Below are positions 41,804-51,497 of a stretch of DNA of 64,000 bases, in pieces. The notes below the pieces were generated by a model. The model was not told where the DNA came from, searched no databases, and saw only the letters and a list, made by a program, of their open reading frames with translations. Source of the stretch: Bacteroidota bacterium (lineage in GTDB: Bacteria; Bacteroidota; Bacteroidia; Chitinophagales; Chitinophagaceae); NCBI GenBank assembly GCA_020161435.1, contig JAIUNV010000001.1, positions 558,001 to 622,000 on the forward strand, written 5' to 3'. Made by a program: the position numbers and the translations under genes. The stretch's first letter is position 1. Each line of letters begins with the position of its first letter.

Positions 41804-42039
41804 TGTACCACCTTTAGGAGGCAAAGGGTAAGGCAAGGCGGGGGCTGTCAGCAGCAGTGCAAATCCCAGCTTCAGTTCGCTCCCCTTTGGGCTCACTTCG
41901 TTCGGTGCTGCGCACCCAGCCCGCCGGGCAGCGCAGCCCTTCAGCAGTCGCACTTCGCTAAGCCATCCACCCCTTTCGCTGATTGGTTGAGGTCAACTTG
42001 CGCATGGCAGATGAATTTTCCGAGGTAAATCCCTCAGTA

Positions 42040-43032
42040 ATGAAACAGGTATGGTTGTTTGTTTTTTGCATGGCTGCAACAGCCGGCATGGCACAAAACG
42101 TAGGCATTGGCACCAGCAGCCCACAAAAAAAACTGCATGTGGTAAGTGCAGATAGCATTGCCCTGCAAATAGAAGGGGCTGATTTGAGCAGCAGCACGGC
42201 TGCCGTAGGCATTTCCCTCAGGCCTACCAACAATGTGAGTTTTGAATGGATGGCACTCAGAGGCAGAGATGATGCTTTTGTAATAAATTCAGCTCGTCTG
42301 TATCTCAATCGTAAATACAATAATGACATACGTACGGTAATGTTTGTAGACGAACTTGGACAAGTGGGCATTGGCGGTACAGAAGCCAATCTGGCTAATC
42401 CGGTGCTGGCAAAACTGAATATTCTTCAAAATGGGTTCTCAGGAAATGGCATTTATCTGGAAGCGCCATACCCTTACAACGGACTGCTTATCAGGGGCCT
42501 TTCTTCAAGCCTTTACCCTAATCCTTCAGCACAAAGTATTTCTGCCATCCGGTTTGATTATAATCAATCACCCAACAGCAGAATCACAATGGAAAATACG
42601 TTTCAACCCACTACTCCGCGAATGAATATCGAAATATATAACCCCGCCACGTACGATTATGAAAAGGCGTTCACGATATCCACTACTTATGCAAGTGTGA
42701 CTAAAACCCTGTATGTTGATAAGAGCCTTACTGTGACCGGGCCCATATATGCCAATGGTTCTATATTCGCCGGTGTAACAAGGCCTTTTGTAGATGTGGA
42801 CATGCCCACCAATTATATTGCAGAAATATTTTGTGCCTGCCCCAATGGTTTGAAAGCCATTGGCGGTGGAGGCGGCCACAGAGATTACAATACGGCTGCA
42901 CAAGACATCAAAATCAATTACTCCGGCCCCGACCCAGGCAATGACAGCCGATGGAAAGTGATAGCTACCAATACCAACACCACTCAATTGCGGGCCGTAA
43001 GGGTGTACGCCATTTGCGCCGCAATACAGTAA
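42040..43032 (+). CDS. Secreted protein with GIGTSSPxxKLHV N-terminal motif
   Basis: 330 residues from ATG 42040, chosen because it starts a signal peptide (MKQVWLFVFCMAATAGMA, then QNVGIGTSSPQKKLHV). The GIGT(S)SPxxKLHV motif after the signal peptide is typical of Bacteroidota surface proteins related to tail-fibre-like beta-structures; a central part repeats short Gly/Asn strands. Function unknown. The next gene starts directly after the stop, so the two are co-transcribed. Confidence 0.7.
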   Translation: MKQVWLFVFCMAATAGMAQNVGIGTSSPQKKLHVVSADSIALQIEGADLSSSTAAVGISLRPTNNVSFEWMALRGRDDAFVINSARLYLNRKYNNDIRTVMFVDELGQVGIGGTEANLANPVLAKLNILQNGFSGNGIYLEAPYPYNGLLIRGLSSSLYPNPSAQSISAIRFDYNQSPNSRITMENTFQPTTPRMNIEIYNPATYDYEKAFTISTTYASVTKTLYVDKSLTVTGPIYANGSIFAGVTRPFVDVDMPTNYIAEIFCACPNGLKAIGGGGGHRDYNTAAQDIKINYSGPDPGNDSRWKVIATNTNTTQLRAVRVYAICAAIQ

Positions 43033-44070
43033 ATGAATAAATCACCTTTTATGCGATTAACACTATTGCTGTTGTGTGCAATTGGCGTAGCAATAACGAA
43101 TGCGCAGCCCGCCAAAAAACTGCCCATCATCGACATGCATTTACATGCATTAGCTGCCAATGATCAGGGCCCGGCACCCTTGAATGTCGGTGCGCCTTTT
43201 GCACACTGGGGCTGTCACGATCCGAAGCAGCCCTACATGCAAACCATCATGCAAGTGTTCAAGAATGGCGATTGGACCAGCCATCCGCTTACTTCTCCCC
43301 TTACAGATTCTGCATTGATGGTGCAAACCATTGCCGTGCTTAACCAATACAATGTGTATGGTGTAACCAGCGGCGAGCCACACATGGTGCGGCGTTGGAA
43401 AGCTGCAGCGCCAAAGCGCATCATCAATGCCGTGATGTGGAATTACTACGATGTGCAAATGGTTGGGCTGTCGGTTGATTCGTTGCAACAGTTGTTTCAA
43501 TCCGGTGAGTTCAAAGTGTTTGGCGAGTTGGGCCTTCAGTACGAAGGCATTTCTTTTAGTGACAGTCTGGTGGAGCCATTTTTAGCCATGGCAGAAAAAC
43601 TGGATATACCCGTGGGCGTACATGTGGGTCCTGGCCCGCCCGGCGTTATTTACATGGGTGCAAATAATTACAGAGCCAGATTGCACAGCGCTACACAACT
43701 GGAAGAAGCGTTGGTGCGGCATCCCAACCTTCGGGTGTATGCCATGCATGCCGGCTGGCCCATGCTCGATGATATGCTGGCTACTTTATACGTACATCCG
43801 CAACTACATGTTGATTTGGGCATTATTGCTTTTGCCATGCCTAAAAAAGAGTTTTATTTCTACTTGGAAAGATTAGTGAATGCAGGTTTTGAAAAGCGCA
43901 TCCTGTTTGGCAGCGACAATATGGTATGGCCACAGAGCATTGGCGTTGCTATCGATAATATCAACAATGCGCCTTTTCTTTCGCCATCACAAAAAAGAGA
44001 TATCCTGTTCAACAACGCAGCCCGTTTTTTACGCTTGTCCAAAGAACAAATTCAACAGATGCATGAGTAA
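43033..44070 (+). CDS. Secreted amidohydrolase-family enzyme
   Basis: 345 residues. The signal peptide is about residues 1-24 (MRLTLLLLCAIGVAITNA core). The mature part begins with the metal-binding motif IIDMHLHA. Further conserved features are FGELGLQYEG, VGVHVGPGPPG, YAMHAGWPMLDDM and FGSDNMVWP, typical of amidohydrolase-2 (PF04909) TIM-barrel enzymes. The substrate is unknown; decarboxylases and lactonases belong here too. It sits 8 bases before the sensor kinase gene, suggesting one operon. Confidence 0.85.
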   Translation: MNKSPFMRLTLLLLCAIGVAITNAQPAKKLPIIDMHLHALAANDQGPAPLNVGAPFAHWGCHDPKQPYMQTIMQVFKNGDWTSHPLTSPLTDSALMVQTIAVLNQYNVYGVTSGEPHMVRRWKAAAPKRIINAVMWNYYDVQMVGLSVDSLQQLFQSGEFKVFGELGLQYEGISFSDSLVEPFLAMAEKLDIPVGVHVGPGPPGVIYMGANNYRARLHSATQLEEALVRHPNLRVYAMHAGWPMLDDMLATLYVHPQLHVDLGIIAFAMPKKEFYFYLERLVNAGFEKRILFGSDNMVWPQSIGVAIDNINNAPFLSPSQKRDILFNNAARFLRLSKEQIQQMHE

Positions 44071-44078
44071 AGCGTTGG

Positions 44079-47000
44079 ATGCAGGCGGCTTCGGATTATA
44101 TTAGGCACTTGGATATTCATTTGGCATCATTGGGACGATATCTTTTTTTACTCTTGCTGGCAGCAATGTTGCAGCAAGTGGCGGCGCAGCCTTTTCCATG
44201 GCCGGTATTTACCAGCTATACCCAAAGCAGCGGGTTGCCATCGGCTACCGTACAGGGTTTGGCAAGAGATGAGAGGGGCTACTTGTGGGCTGCTACACCT
44301 GCTGGTTTGGCTCGCTTTAATGGCCGTCGTTTTGAACCCATTTTACTTACAGACAGCAGCGGCCGTCCGGTAGAGCAAGAAATAAAAAACATCGTACTGG
44401 ATCATCAGCAACGGCTCTGGGTATTGCTACCCAATGAGCTGGGTTGGGTCAATCATCGTACACTTCGGTACACCCGTGTTAGCAGTTGTGTGTACAGGGC
44501 TATCAGTAAAGATGCAAAAGGGAACGTACATGCATTTACGCAAGACAGTGTATTTGTTTTTACCAATAATGCAAAGCAGGCAAAACGAACGGGCATAGCC
44601 ATGGATGGCATGAAGCCTTTTGATAAAATCCGCCATCTGTATTGGTCGGCCAATACACTGATGGTGGTAGATCGCCAATGGCATTTTCAACAAATCTTGA
44701 CCATTGCACAAGACAGTCAACCGGAGCCAGTTACCATTCGGGATATATTGGTGTATACGCCTGATAAAGTTTTTATAGCCAGCTATGGCAAAGGCGTTTT
44801 GTACTTCAATCCGCAAACCAGACACTTGCAAACGCTGCCGGGTTTTACCGGACGAAGCACTTGTAAAAGCCTGACGTTGTGGAAAGACATTCACGGCAAA
44901 CAATGGCTGCTGGCAGCGGCAGACAGGCAGTGGTGGATGGTAGATCCGCAAACCCTTGCTTACCGCATATTGACCTATCACCCCGGCGATGTACATGGGT
45001 TTCCTTTTGCCAACCAGAGTTTGCTGGTGTATACCGATGCGCAGGGCATTGTTTGGACAGGCAATGAAGATGGCATTGCCGCTATCGAGCCATTTCGACA
45101 ACAGATGCACAGGTTGAATTTTAGCAGTGCAGTACGATGGGGTGGCCAACCTGTATTTGATGGCTTGGCTATGAGCCTGTCAATTGTACCCAGTGGCTTT
45201 CGCATAGGTGGTTGGTACAGCAAGGGCTGGCATTGGTTTGATGCCGCATGGGCGCATCAGCAATCGGTGCAGCAATTGCATGGTTCACATCAACTGTTGT
45301 GGCAAGGAGTATACGGCCAGTATTGGCAACAGCCTGATAGTTGGTGGTTGTCATCCGATAGTGGCTTGCTGTGCAAAAGCAATGGACAAACAACGGTGTA
45401 TTTTCCACCGGGTGCCAAGCATGCAGATGATTTTATTTTGCGCAATATCAGTCGGTATAATGATTCACTATTGAATGTTTGTGGCAGAAAGGGCATTTTC
45501 ATATTTAATACAGCATCTCAACAGTTTCAGCAAAGCTATTGGGCAAATGGCAGTGGCGAAAGTGGACTGCCTGACGCCAATGTTGTGGCCAGTTACTTGT
45601 CGTCATCGGGCCATCTCTACGCCAGTACCAGTAAGGGTTGGTTTAGAAAAGAAAGAAACAGCAACCGGTTTCAGCTACTGCTAAATACAGCAACCGGTGC
45701 TGCCACCAATGGTTTTGCTGGCATGGCCGAATCGCCAAGTGGAGAAGTGTACGTGGGGTCAAAAAATGGCATCTATGTTGTACAAGAAGGTACCGATGCA
45801 GTGAAAGCCTTATCGGATGTGCCTGCTACCAACATTTTCAAATTGCAGTTTGATAAAAACGGCCAGTTATGGGCAACCACAGCCACTGGTATATGGTGCC
45901 GCTTAGCTGCAGGCGATTGGTGGCAGCTGAACACCGCCAATAGCGCTGTGCCCAATGACTATTTGGATGGCTATTTTGAAAAAGATAGTTTGGGTAACCT
46001 GTATGCAGGTGCCAATAAGTGGCATGTTGATTTCAATCCTTCAGCCCTGATTGCCGCCAGGCCCATCCCCATCATTGATGTGGATGCAGCCATGGTGAAT
46101 GGTGAAATCTTTTTACCTGAAGCACAAATGCTGTCGCTGCCGGCTGGCACAACTACCTTTACGTTATTGGTCAACAACCTCAATTTCGATGGCTCGCCAG
46201 GCAGTGAATTGTGGTATCGCTTGCAGCATGAATCTGATACGGGCTGGCACAGAGTGGGTGAGGGAAAAATATTGTTTGCCAACCTGGGCCCCGGTCGTTA
46301 CACACTCGATATTCGTGGCCCCATCGATCTGGTTACAATCCCATACAGTTGTACTGTTGAGATTGCCGCTTTCTGGTATCAAGAGTGGTGGTTTTATGCA
46401 TGCTGTGTAATATTGGCAGCCTTGTTGTTGTGGTGGTTGGTTCGGAGGCAAATGCGCCAGCAACGTATGGCAGCCTTGCACGAAAAGCAATTGAAAGAAG
46501 CGCAGATGCAGGCATTGCGTACGCAAATGAATCCACACTTTATTTTTAATAGTTTGAATAGCATCAACAGTTTTATACTCGATCAAAAAACTGATGAAGC
46601 CAGTGAGTACCTGACTACGTTTAGCAAACTGCTCCGCAATACGTTAGAACTAACCCGAAACAATACAGTTAAACTGGACCGGGAGTTGGCTGCATTACAA
46701 CTGTATATTGACTTGGAAAAAACGAGAGTGCCGCACTTTGATTATCACATTAGCATTGGCGCAGCTGTACAGCCCGACATGATAGAAGTGCCTCCGCTGG
46801 TATTGCAGCCCTTTGTAGAAAATGCGATTTGGCATGGATTAGGCAACAAAAAGGAAACTGGACATTTACACATCAATGTTCAGCTGTATGACTCCAATGT
46901 TGTATTAATAACCATTGCAGATGATGGCATTGGAAGAGCAGCCACACAGCAAATACAGAAATCACATACCTCGCTGGGCATCGAGATTACAGTACATCGA

Positions 47001-47102
47001 TTGAAGATGCTGAACGCAGCAAACGAAGTGCTGTATGAAGATTTGTACAACAACGGGCAAGCTGCAGGCACCATGGTAAAACTCTGTTTACACCTACACT
47101 AA
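44079..47102 (+). CDS. LytS-type sensor histidine kinase with beta-propeller sensor
   Basis: 1007 residues. A signal-peptide-like N-terminus (about 18-37) precedes a large extracytoplasmic region with two-component-regulator propeller repeats (SGLPSATVQGLARDERGYLWAAT, GNEDGIAAIEPF, NGIYVVQEG) and a Y_Y_Y-like beta-sandwich (about 680-760). One membrane helix at about 769-790 follows. The cytoplasmic His_kinase domain has the phospho-acceptor His820 in MNPHFIFNSLNS, and the HATPase has VENAIWHGLGNK and IADDGIGR. The LytTR regulator gene follows 9 bases later. The signal sensed is unknown. Confidence 0.93.
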   Translation: MQAASDYIRHLDIHLASLGRYLFLLLLAAMLQQVAAQPFPWPVFTSYTQSSGLPSATVQGLARDERGYLWAATPAGLARFNGRRFEPILLTDSSGRPVEQEIKNIVLDHQQRLWVLLPNELGWVNHRTLRYTRVSSCVYRAISKDAKGNVHAFTQDSVFVFTNNAKQAKRTGIAMDGMKPFDKIRHLYWSANTLMVVDRQWHFQQILTIAQDSQPEPVTIRDILVYTPDKVFIASYGKGVLYFNPQTRHLQTLPGFTGRSTCKSLTLWKDIHGKQWLLAAADRQWWMVDPQTLAYRILTYHPGDVHGFPFANQSLLVYTDAQGIVWTGNEDGIAAIEPFRQQMHRLNFSSAVRWGGQPVFDGLAMSLSIVPSGFRIGGWYSKGWHWFDAAWAHQQSVQQLHGSHQLLWQGVYGQYWQQPDSWWLSSDSGLLCKSNGQTTVYFPPGAKHADDFILRNISRYNDSLLNVCGRKGIFIFNTASQQFQQSYWANGSGESGLPDANVVASYLSSSGHLYASTSKGWFRKERNSNRFQLLLNTATGAATNGFAGMAESPSGEVYVGSKNGIYVVQEGTDAVKALSDVPATNIFKLQFDKNGQLWATTATGIWCRLAAGDWWQLNTANSAVPNDYLDGYFEKDSLGNLYAGANKWHVDFNPSALIAARPIPIIDVDAAMVNGEIFLPEAQMLSLPAGTTTFTLLVNNLNFDGSPGSELWYRLQHESDTGWHRVGEGKILFANLGPGRYTLDIRGPIDLVTIPYSCTVEIAAFWYQEWWFYACCVILAALLLWWLVRRQMRQQRMAALHEKQLKEAQMQALRTQMNPHFIFNSLNSINSFILDQKTDEASEYLTTFSKLLRNTLELTRNNTVKLDRELAALQLYIDLEKTRVPHFDYHISIGAAVQPDMIEVPPLVLQPFVENAIWHGLGNKKETGHLHINVQLYDSNVVLITIADDGIGRAATQQIQKSHTSLGIEITVHRLKMLNAANEVLYEDLYNNGQAAGTMVKLCLHLH

Positions 47103-47111
47103 AACTGCTAC

Positions 47112-47855
47112 ATGATTAACGCAGCTATTATTGACGACGAATTTCATGGTATCAATGCTTTGTCACATTTGCTGCAAAAGCATTGTCCTGAAATAAACCT
47201 GTTGTTTTCCACACAACAACCTGAAGACGCTGTTCATTTACTACAGTTACATGAACCCGACTTGGTGTTTTTGGACATAGATATGCCCAGGCTGAATGGC
47301 ATTGCTTTATTGCAGCACCTGAGCAGCATCCCCTTCAAAGTTATTTTTACCACGGCCTACGATCAGTATGCCATTCAGGCCATCCGCATGAATGCTTTGG
47401 ATTATCTGCTCAAGCCCATTGACAAAAAAGAATTGCGCAATGCTGTGGATCAGTACCTGCAGTTTCAGCAGCATACCAGTCCTGTGCAAGTGGCTTCGTT
47501 GCAGCGCATGCAGCAAGGGCACACTATTGATACGCTGGCTGTAACCACCGGCCAGGGCCTGAGTTTTGTGAAGCTGGAAGAAATAGTAGTGCTGGAAGCA
47601 ATTAGTTGCTACACCCAAATTGTACTGCAGGATGGGAAGAAATTATTAGTGAGTAAAACACTGGCTTTATTTGAGGAAACCCTGCAGCATCAGCCACAGT
47701 TTTTTAGGGCACACAAATCGTACATGGTGAACGTAAAGGCCGTGGTTCAATACATTCGAGGTGAAGGTGGCGAATTGCTGTTACGCAATGGAATGCGCAT
47801 AGCACTGAGCAGGCAAAAAAAGCAGGAGTTTCTGGCACTGTTTACTAAAATTTAG
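47112..47855 (+). CDS. LytTR-family response regulator
   Basis: 247 residues: receiver domain (1-120) with acidic pocket D8-D9, phospho-acceptor D55 (LVFLDIDMPRLNG), and the TTAYDQYAIQA and LLKPI signatures; then a LytTR DNA-binding domain (about 145-245, with FVKLEEIVVLEAISCYTQIVL and FFRAHKSYMVNVKAV). It is paired with the kinase immediately upstream and probably regulates envelope genes. Confidence 0.95.
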   Translation: MINAAIIDDEFHGINALSHLLQKHCPEINLLFSTQQPEDAVHLLQLHEPDLVFLDIDMPRLNGIALLQHLSSIPFKVIFTTAYDQYAIQAIRMNALDYLLKPIDKKELRNAVDQYLQFQQHTSPVQVASLQRMQQGHTIDTLAVTTGQGLSFVKLEEIVVLEAISCYTQIVLQDGKKLLVSKTLALFEETLQHQPQFFRAHKSYMVNVKAVVQYIRGEGGELLLRNGMRIALSRQKKQEFLALFTKI

Positions 47856-47912
47856 GACGTTGATGCCAGTCGATGAGAAAGAGTAAAAACTTCCTCGTTA
47901 TTTTGATAGAAA

Positions 47913-47940
47913 CAGTGCTATGTAAGTTTGATGCAGCGCA
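47913..47940 (+). promoter_or_regulatory. Candidate promoter of the Dabb gene
   Basis: TTG (47913-47915) and TAAGTTTG (47933-47940), 17 bases apart, 34 bases before the start codon. Confidence 0.6.
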
Positions 47941-47974
47941 ATACCTTCCTTGTTTGTATAAATAAGTCATTACT

Positions 47975-48283
47975 ATGATCATTCATCACGTTTTCTTTTG
48001 GCTCAAAGAGCCCGATAATGCTGCCCATATTGCCCAGTTGAAAAATGGATTACATACGCTTGCCGCCATTCCTCAAGTCAAACAATTACTGGTGGGCGGG
48101 CCAGCTTCAACCGAAAAGCGATCCGTAGTAGACAATAGCTATCAGGTATCAGAACTCATGTATTTCAACAGTCTCGAAGACCAGGCTGCTTATCAGGAGC
48201 ATCCTATCCATCAGGCATTTGTGCAAGCGTGCAGCCAATTGTGGAGCAATGTGCTGGTGTACGATATGGCTGTCGATCAATAG
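47975..48283 (+). CDS. Dabb-family (stress-responsive alpha-beta barrel) protein
   Basis: 102 residues, a single dimeric alpha-beta barrel domain with the typical N-terminus [12 protein letters not shown] and the pattern ...[28 protein letters not shown]. Function unclear in most bacteria. It has its own promoter-like element and no coupled neighbour. Confidence 0.9.
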   Translation: MIIHHVFFWLKEPDNAAHIAQLKNGLHTLAAIPQVKQLLVGGPASTEKRSVVDNSYQVSELMYFNSLEDQAAYQEHPIHQAFVQACSQLWSNVLVYDMAVDQ

Positions 48284-48380
48284 CCGTTTACTCAATCATG
48301 CTGTAAATCCACTATTTTGGTGAGTGCTATCAGCTATTTTTCTCTTTAGTTCGCCACTCATTGTAAACTGCCCCTCCTTT

Positions 48381-49118
48381 ATGAAAAAAAATATCCTCCT
48401 TGCCTTTGTATTGCTTACAACTGCGCAGGCATTTGCACAAACAAAAACGGATAGTACTCAACAACAACAAGCATACATGAATATGTACCGCCGGTCGCTG
48501 GAGTACGACGATATGAGCAGTGCCGCCTATGCCCTCACCGGCTACCTGATGCATGGTGGTGCGGCGCAGTTTAAAGACACACTGGCCGTTGTCTATTATC
48601 GCTTAGGTAATCTCAATGGCGCTTATAAAATGGCCAATGAAATCAATCAGGCTAACCCCAAAGACATCACGGCACTCACTTTGCTGGCCGACATTACCGG
48701 CCGTGCCGGTGATACTAAGGCCAGCCTCGATTGGTACGAAAAACTGTGTGCCCTTTCGCCGGAGCCGTACAACTTTTATCAGCTGGCTACCCGCCAGTTT
48801 TTGCTGGAACGCATTGGTGAGTGCAAAGCCTCGTTGAATAAAGTGGTTGCCGATTCGGCCAAAGCCCGACAAGAAAAAGTATCACTGGAAATAAGCGCCG
48901 GCAATAATGAGGCGGTGCCTGTATTGGCTGCAGCGTACAACATGCTCGGGGCGCTGGCTTTCAGAGAAAAGCAAAATGCTGAGGCAAAAAAGTTTTATGA
49001 ACTGGCGGTGAAAGAGTTTCCTGAGTTTGTAATAGCCCGGCAAAACTTGCAAAGTATGCAGCCTGCAGCTCCAAAACCGGCAGCTGGTAAGCCTGCAGCT
49101 AAGCCAAAAAATCATTGA
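48381..49118 (+). CDS. Secreted TPR-repeat protein
   Basis: 245 residues starting at ATG 48381, where a signal peptide begins (MKKNILLAFVLLTTAQAFA, then QTKTD). TPR-like helices fill residues 45-225 (LAVVYYRLGNLNGAYKMANEINQANPKD; AAYNMLGALAFREKQNAEAKKFYELAVKEFP). A short Pro/Ala/Lys tail ends the protein. The open frame reaches 48324, but that region lies before the signal peptide. Probably a periplasmic scaffold of unknown partner. Confidence 0.8.
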   Translation: MKKNILLAFVLLTTAQAFAQTKTDSTQQQQAYMNMYRRSLEYDDMSSAAYALTGYLMHGGAAQFKDTLAVVYYRLGNLNGAYKMANEINQANPKDITALTLLADITGRAGDTKASLDWYEKLCALSPEPYNFYQLATRQFLLERIGECKASLNKVVADSAKARQEKVSLEISAGNNEAVPVLAAAYNMLGALAFREKQNAEAKKFYELAVKEFPEFVIARQNLQSMQPAAPKPAAGKPAAKPKNH

Positions 49119-49186
49119 TAATCAATGTTTTCGAACATTGCCATCAAAAAAAAGCGTTGAAATCCTTGATTTGTTTGGTTTTTATT

Positions 49187-49216
49187 TTGCAGAAAAGATG
49201 CTCACCCCTACCTTTG
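49187..49216 (+). promoter_or_regulatory. Promoter of rplS
   Basis: TTTTG (TTG at 49187-49189) and TACCTTTG (49209-49216), exactly 19 bases apart, a textbook Bacteroidota vegetative promoter 20 bases before the ATG. Confidence 0.8.
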
Positions 49217-49235
49217 CCGTCCTAAAAAATGCGCC

Positions 49236-49598
49236 ATGAACCAGGATGCAATCAAGTTTATACACGAACAACTGACTACCGCCAACGATCTTCCAAAGTT
49301 TAAGGCTGGAGATAATATTACCGTTAACTACAAGGTAGTTGAAGGTGCTAAAACACGTATCCAGAGCTTCAAAGGCGATGTGATTAAGCGTCAGGGCACT
49401 GGTGCTACTGCAAGCTTCACTGTTCGCAAGGTAAGCGACGGCGTAGGTGTAGAACGTACCTTCCCTGTAGTAAGTCCTCACATTGATAGTGTTGTGCTCA
49501 ACAAAGTTGGTAAAGTGCGTCGTGCCCGTTTGTTCTACCTGCGTGAACGCAGCGGTAAGAGTGCACGTATCAAAGAAAAACGCTACACTGCAGAATAA
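49236..49598 (+). CDS. rplS: 50S ribosomal protein L19
   Basis: A 120-residue protein of the large ribosomal subunit, at the interface with the small subunit. It matches L19 throughout: [44 protein letters not shown], and [24 protein letters not shown]. Transcribed alone from a strong promoter and closed by a terminator, unlike the rpsP-rimM-trmD-rplS operon of Proteobacteria. Confidence 0.98.
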   Translation: MNQDAIKFIHEQLTTANDLPKFKAGDNITVNYKVVEGAKTRIQSFKGDVIKRQGTGATASFTVRKVSDGVGVERTFPVVSPHIDSVVLNKVGKVRRARLFYLRERSGKSARIKEKRYTAE

Positions 49599-49617
49599 TC
49601 TGCAGCTCTACAATACG

Positions 49618-49645
49618 AAGAGGAACGCTATGCGTTCCTTTTTTT
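49618..49645 (+). terminator. Terminator after rplS
   Basis: AGGAACGC (49621-49628) and GCGTTCCT (49632-49639), loop TAT, then a run of T's. Confidence 0.92.
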
Positions 49646-49725
49646 ATGGCATTGGGTGCTAGAAATGCAAAACCTGTACTTTTAGCCACGCAACACTTAC
49701 CTTTACAATCCAAAAAAATAGAATC

Positions 49726-49935
49726 ATGTTGTCAACTTTGCTGTTAAGCATGCCCGGCGGAAGTGAGTGGATCCTTATTGTGCTGGCTGTACTCATCCTT
49801 TTTGGTGGCCGTAAGATCCCCGAGTTTATGCGTGGTTTGGGTCGCGGCATCCGTGAGTTCAACGATGCCAAATCAAACGTGAAAAAAGAAATTGAAGATG
49901 GCATGAATGAAAAAGAGAAAAAAGCTGAAGCTTAA
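49726..49935 (+). CDS. tatA: Twin-arginine translocase subunit TatA
   Basis: A 69-residue inner-membrane protein of the Tat export pathway for folded proteins. Single helix (WILIVLAVLILFG), the FGGRKIPEF hinge, an amphipathic helix (MRGLGRGIREFNDAKS) and an acidic/Lys-rich tail. No tatC gene is adjacent. Confidence 0.95.
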   Translation: MLSTLLLSMPGGSEWILIVLAVLILFGGRKIPEFMRGLGRGIREFNDAKSNVKKEIEDGMNEKEKKAEA

Positions 49936-49968
49936 TTTTTTCATTCCTTTCCTTCCATAAAGTACAGT

Positions 49969-50011
49969 CAAAAAGCAGATGCTTGCTAGCCGTAGCAGCT
50001 TCTGCTTTTTG
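49969..50011 (+). terminator. Terminator after tatA
   Basis: AAAAAGCAGA (49970-49979) and TCTGCTTTTT (50001-50010), with further pairs GCT/AGC inside. Confidence 0.85.
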
Positions 50012-50028
50012 TATTATTCCCCCAGCGT

Positions 50029-51474
50029 ATGTCGTTTCAGTTTTCAGGCATTAGCCAATACCATCAGCAATTACAGACCGGTACTGCTACTTGTGTAGCT
50101 ACTGTGCAGCATTATTTACAGCAAATAGCCAATGCCAAACCGCTCAATGCCATCCTGCATGTTTTTGAGCAAGAGGCCATGGCGCAGGCCTCAGAACTGG
50201 ATGCTGCTGTAGCTGCAGGTAAACCTCTACTGCCACTGCACGGCGTGGTGGTTACTATCAAAGATGTGCTCAATTACGAAGGTCAGCCTGTAACGGCTGG
50301 CTCTCACATGCTTGAAGGGTATAAGGCAGTGTATTCTGCCACTGCCGTCAAACGGTTGTTGGATGCTGGCGCCATCATTATTGGTTCTACCAATTGCGAT
50401 GAATTTGCCATGGGCAGTACCAATGAAAACTGTGCTCATGGAGTGGTGCGGAATGCTGCCGATCCTAACAGGGTACCCGGTGGTTCATCGGGCGGTGCTG
50501 CGGTTGCCGTGCAGGCAGGCTTGTGTATGATAGCCATTGGCAGCGATACGGGCGGTTCGGTAAGGCAGCCAGCCGATTATTGCGGTGTAGTGGGCCTCAA
50601 GCCCAGTTATGGCCGCATTAGCCGCTATGGCCTCATTGCATACGCCAGTTCTTTTGATTGTGTAGGGGTGTTGGGCACGAATGTAGCCGATGTAGCCACA
50701 GTATACGATGTACTGGCTGGCCCCGATGGATTGGACAGTACGGCTATGCAGGATGAACCAACTCCTGCTGCTACGCAATTAGCAACACCACAAAAGCCAT
50801 TGCGATTTGCCTGGCTGCAGCCCACTTTGGGCGAAACGAGCCCTGATGCCGAAATACAAACCGCAATCCGCAACACTTTTGCGCAGCTGGAAGCAGCAGG
50901 ACATACCGTGACCGCCGTGCCGTTTGATTTGATGGAATACATTGTGCCTACCTATTATGTACTTACCACGGCGGAAGCCAGTAGCAACCTGGGCCGTTTT
51001 GATGGCATTCGCTACGGGCATGCCGCCAACGGCAATGCGGATGATTTAACAGCCTTTTACAAGCAGAACAGAAGTGAAGGTTTTGGTACCGAAGTGAAGC
51101 GCCGCATTATGCTCGGCACTTTTGTACTGAGTGCCGGTTATTTCGATGCCTATTTTACCAAGGCCCAGCAGGTACGTGCCAAAATTGTGGCTGAAACATC
51201 GCTGATTTTCAGTGAGTTTGATGCCATACTGATGCCAGTAAGCCCAACAACAGCACCATTATTGGGAGAGCTCAATCAAGATCCGGTGAGCATGTATCTG
51301 GCAGATATTTATACAGTTTTCGCTAATCTGGCGGGCATTCCGGGCCTGGCTTTGCCGCTCTACAAACACAGCAATGGCATGCCCTTTGGCCTGCAAGTGT
51401 TGTGCAACCGGGGCGAAGAAGTACTTTTGCACCGCATTGGCGCTTACCTTGAAGCCAGCTTCAAAGTCAACTAA
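50029..51474 (+). CDS. gatA: Asp-tRNA(Asn)/Glu-tRNA(Gln) amidotransferase subunit A
   Basis: 481 residues of the amidase-signature family; GatA releases ammonia from glutamine for transamidation of mischarged tRNA. The Ser-cisSer-Lys triad is visible: Lys78 (VTIKDV), Ser153 (GGSSGGAAVAV) and Ser177 (GSDTGGSVRQPADYCG). The length is normal. gatB and gatC are not adjacent. The ATG is 18 bases after the tatA terminator. Confidence 0.96.
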   Translation: MSFQFSGISQYHQQLQTGTATCVATVQHYLQQIANAKPLNAILHVFEQEAMAQASELDAAVAAGKPLLPLHGVVVTIKDVLNYEGQPVTAGSHMLEGYKAVYSATAVKRLLDAGAIIIGSTNCDEFAMGSTNENCAHGVVRNAADPNRVPGGSSGGAAVAVQAGLCMIAIGSDTGGSVRQPADYCGVVGLKPSYGRISRYGLIAYASSFDCVGVLGTNVADVATVYDVLAGPDGLDSTAMQDEPTPAATQLATPQKPLRFAWLQPTLGETSPDAEIQTAIRNTFAQLEAAGHTVTAVPFDLMEYIVPTYYVLTTAEASSNLGRFDGIRYGHAANGNADDLTAFYKQNRSEGFGTEVKRRIMLGTFVLSAGYFDAYFTKAQQVRAKIVAETSLIFSEFDAILMPVSPTTAPLLGELNQDPVSMYLADIYTVFANLAGIPGLALPLYKHSNGMPFGLQVLCNRGEEVLLHRIGAYLEASFKVN

Positions 51475-51497
51475 GCCATTGTTCAAACCATTTTCGC

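Noticed and set aside
42040..43032. Prophage tail-fibre gene
   Set aside because: A signal peptide and a secreted-enzyme neighbour argue for a surface protein; no other phage genes are present.
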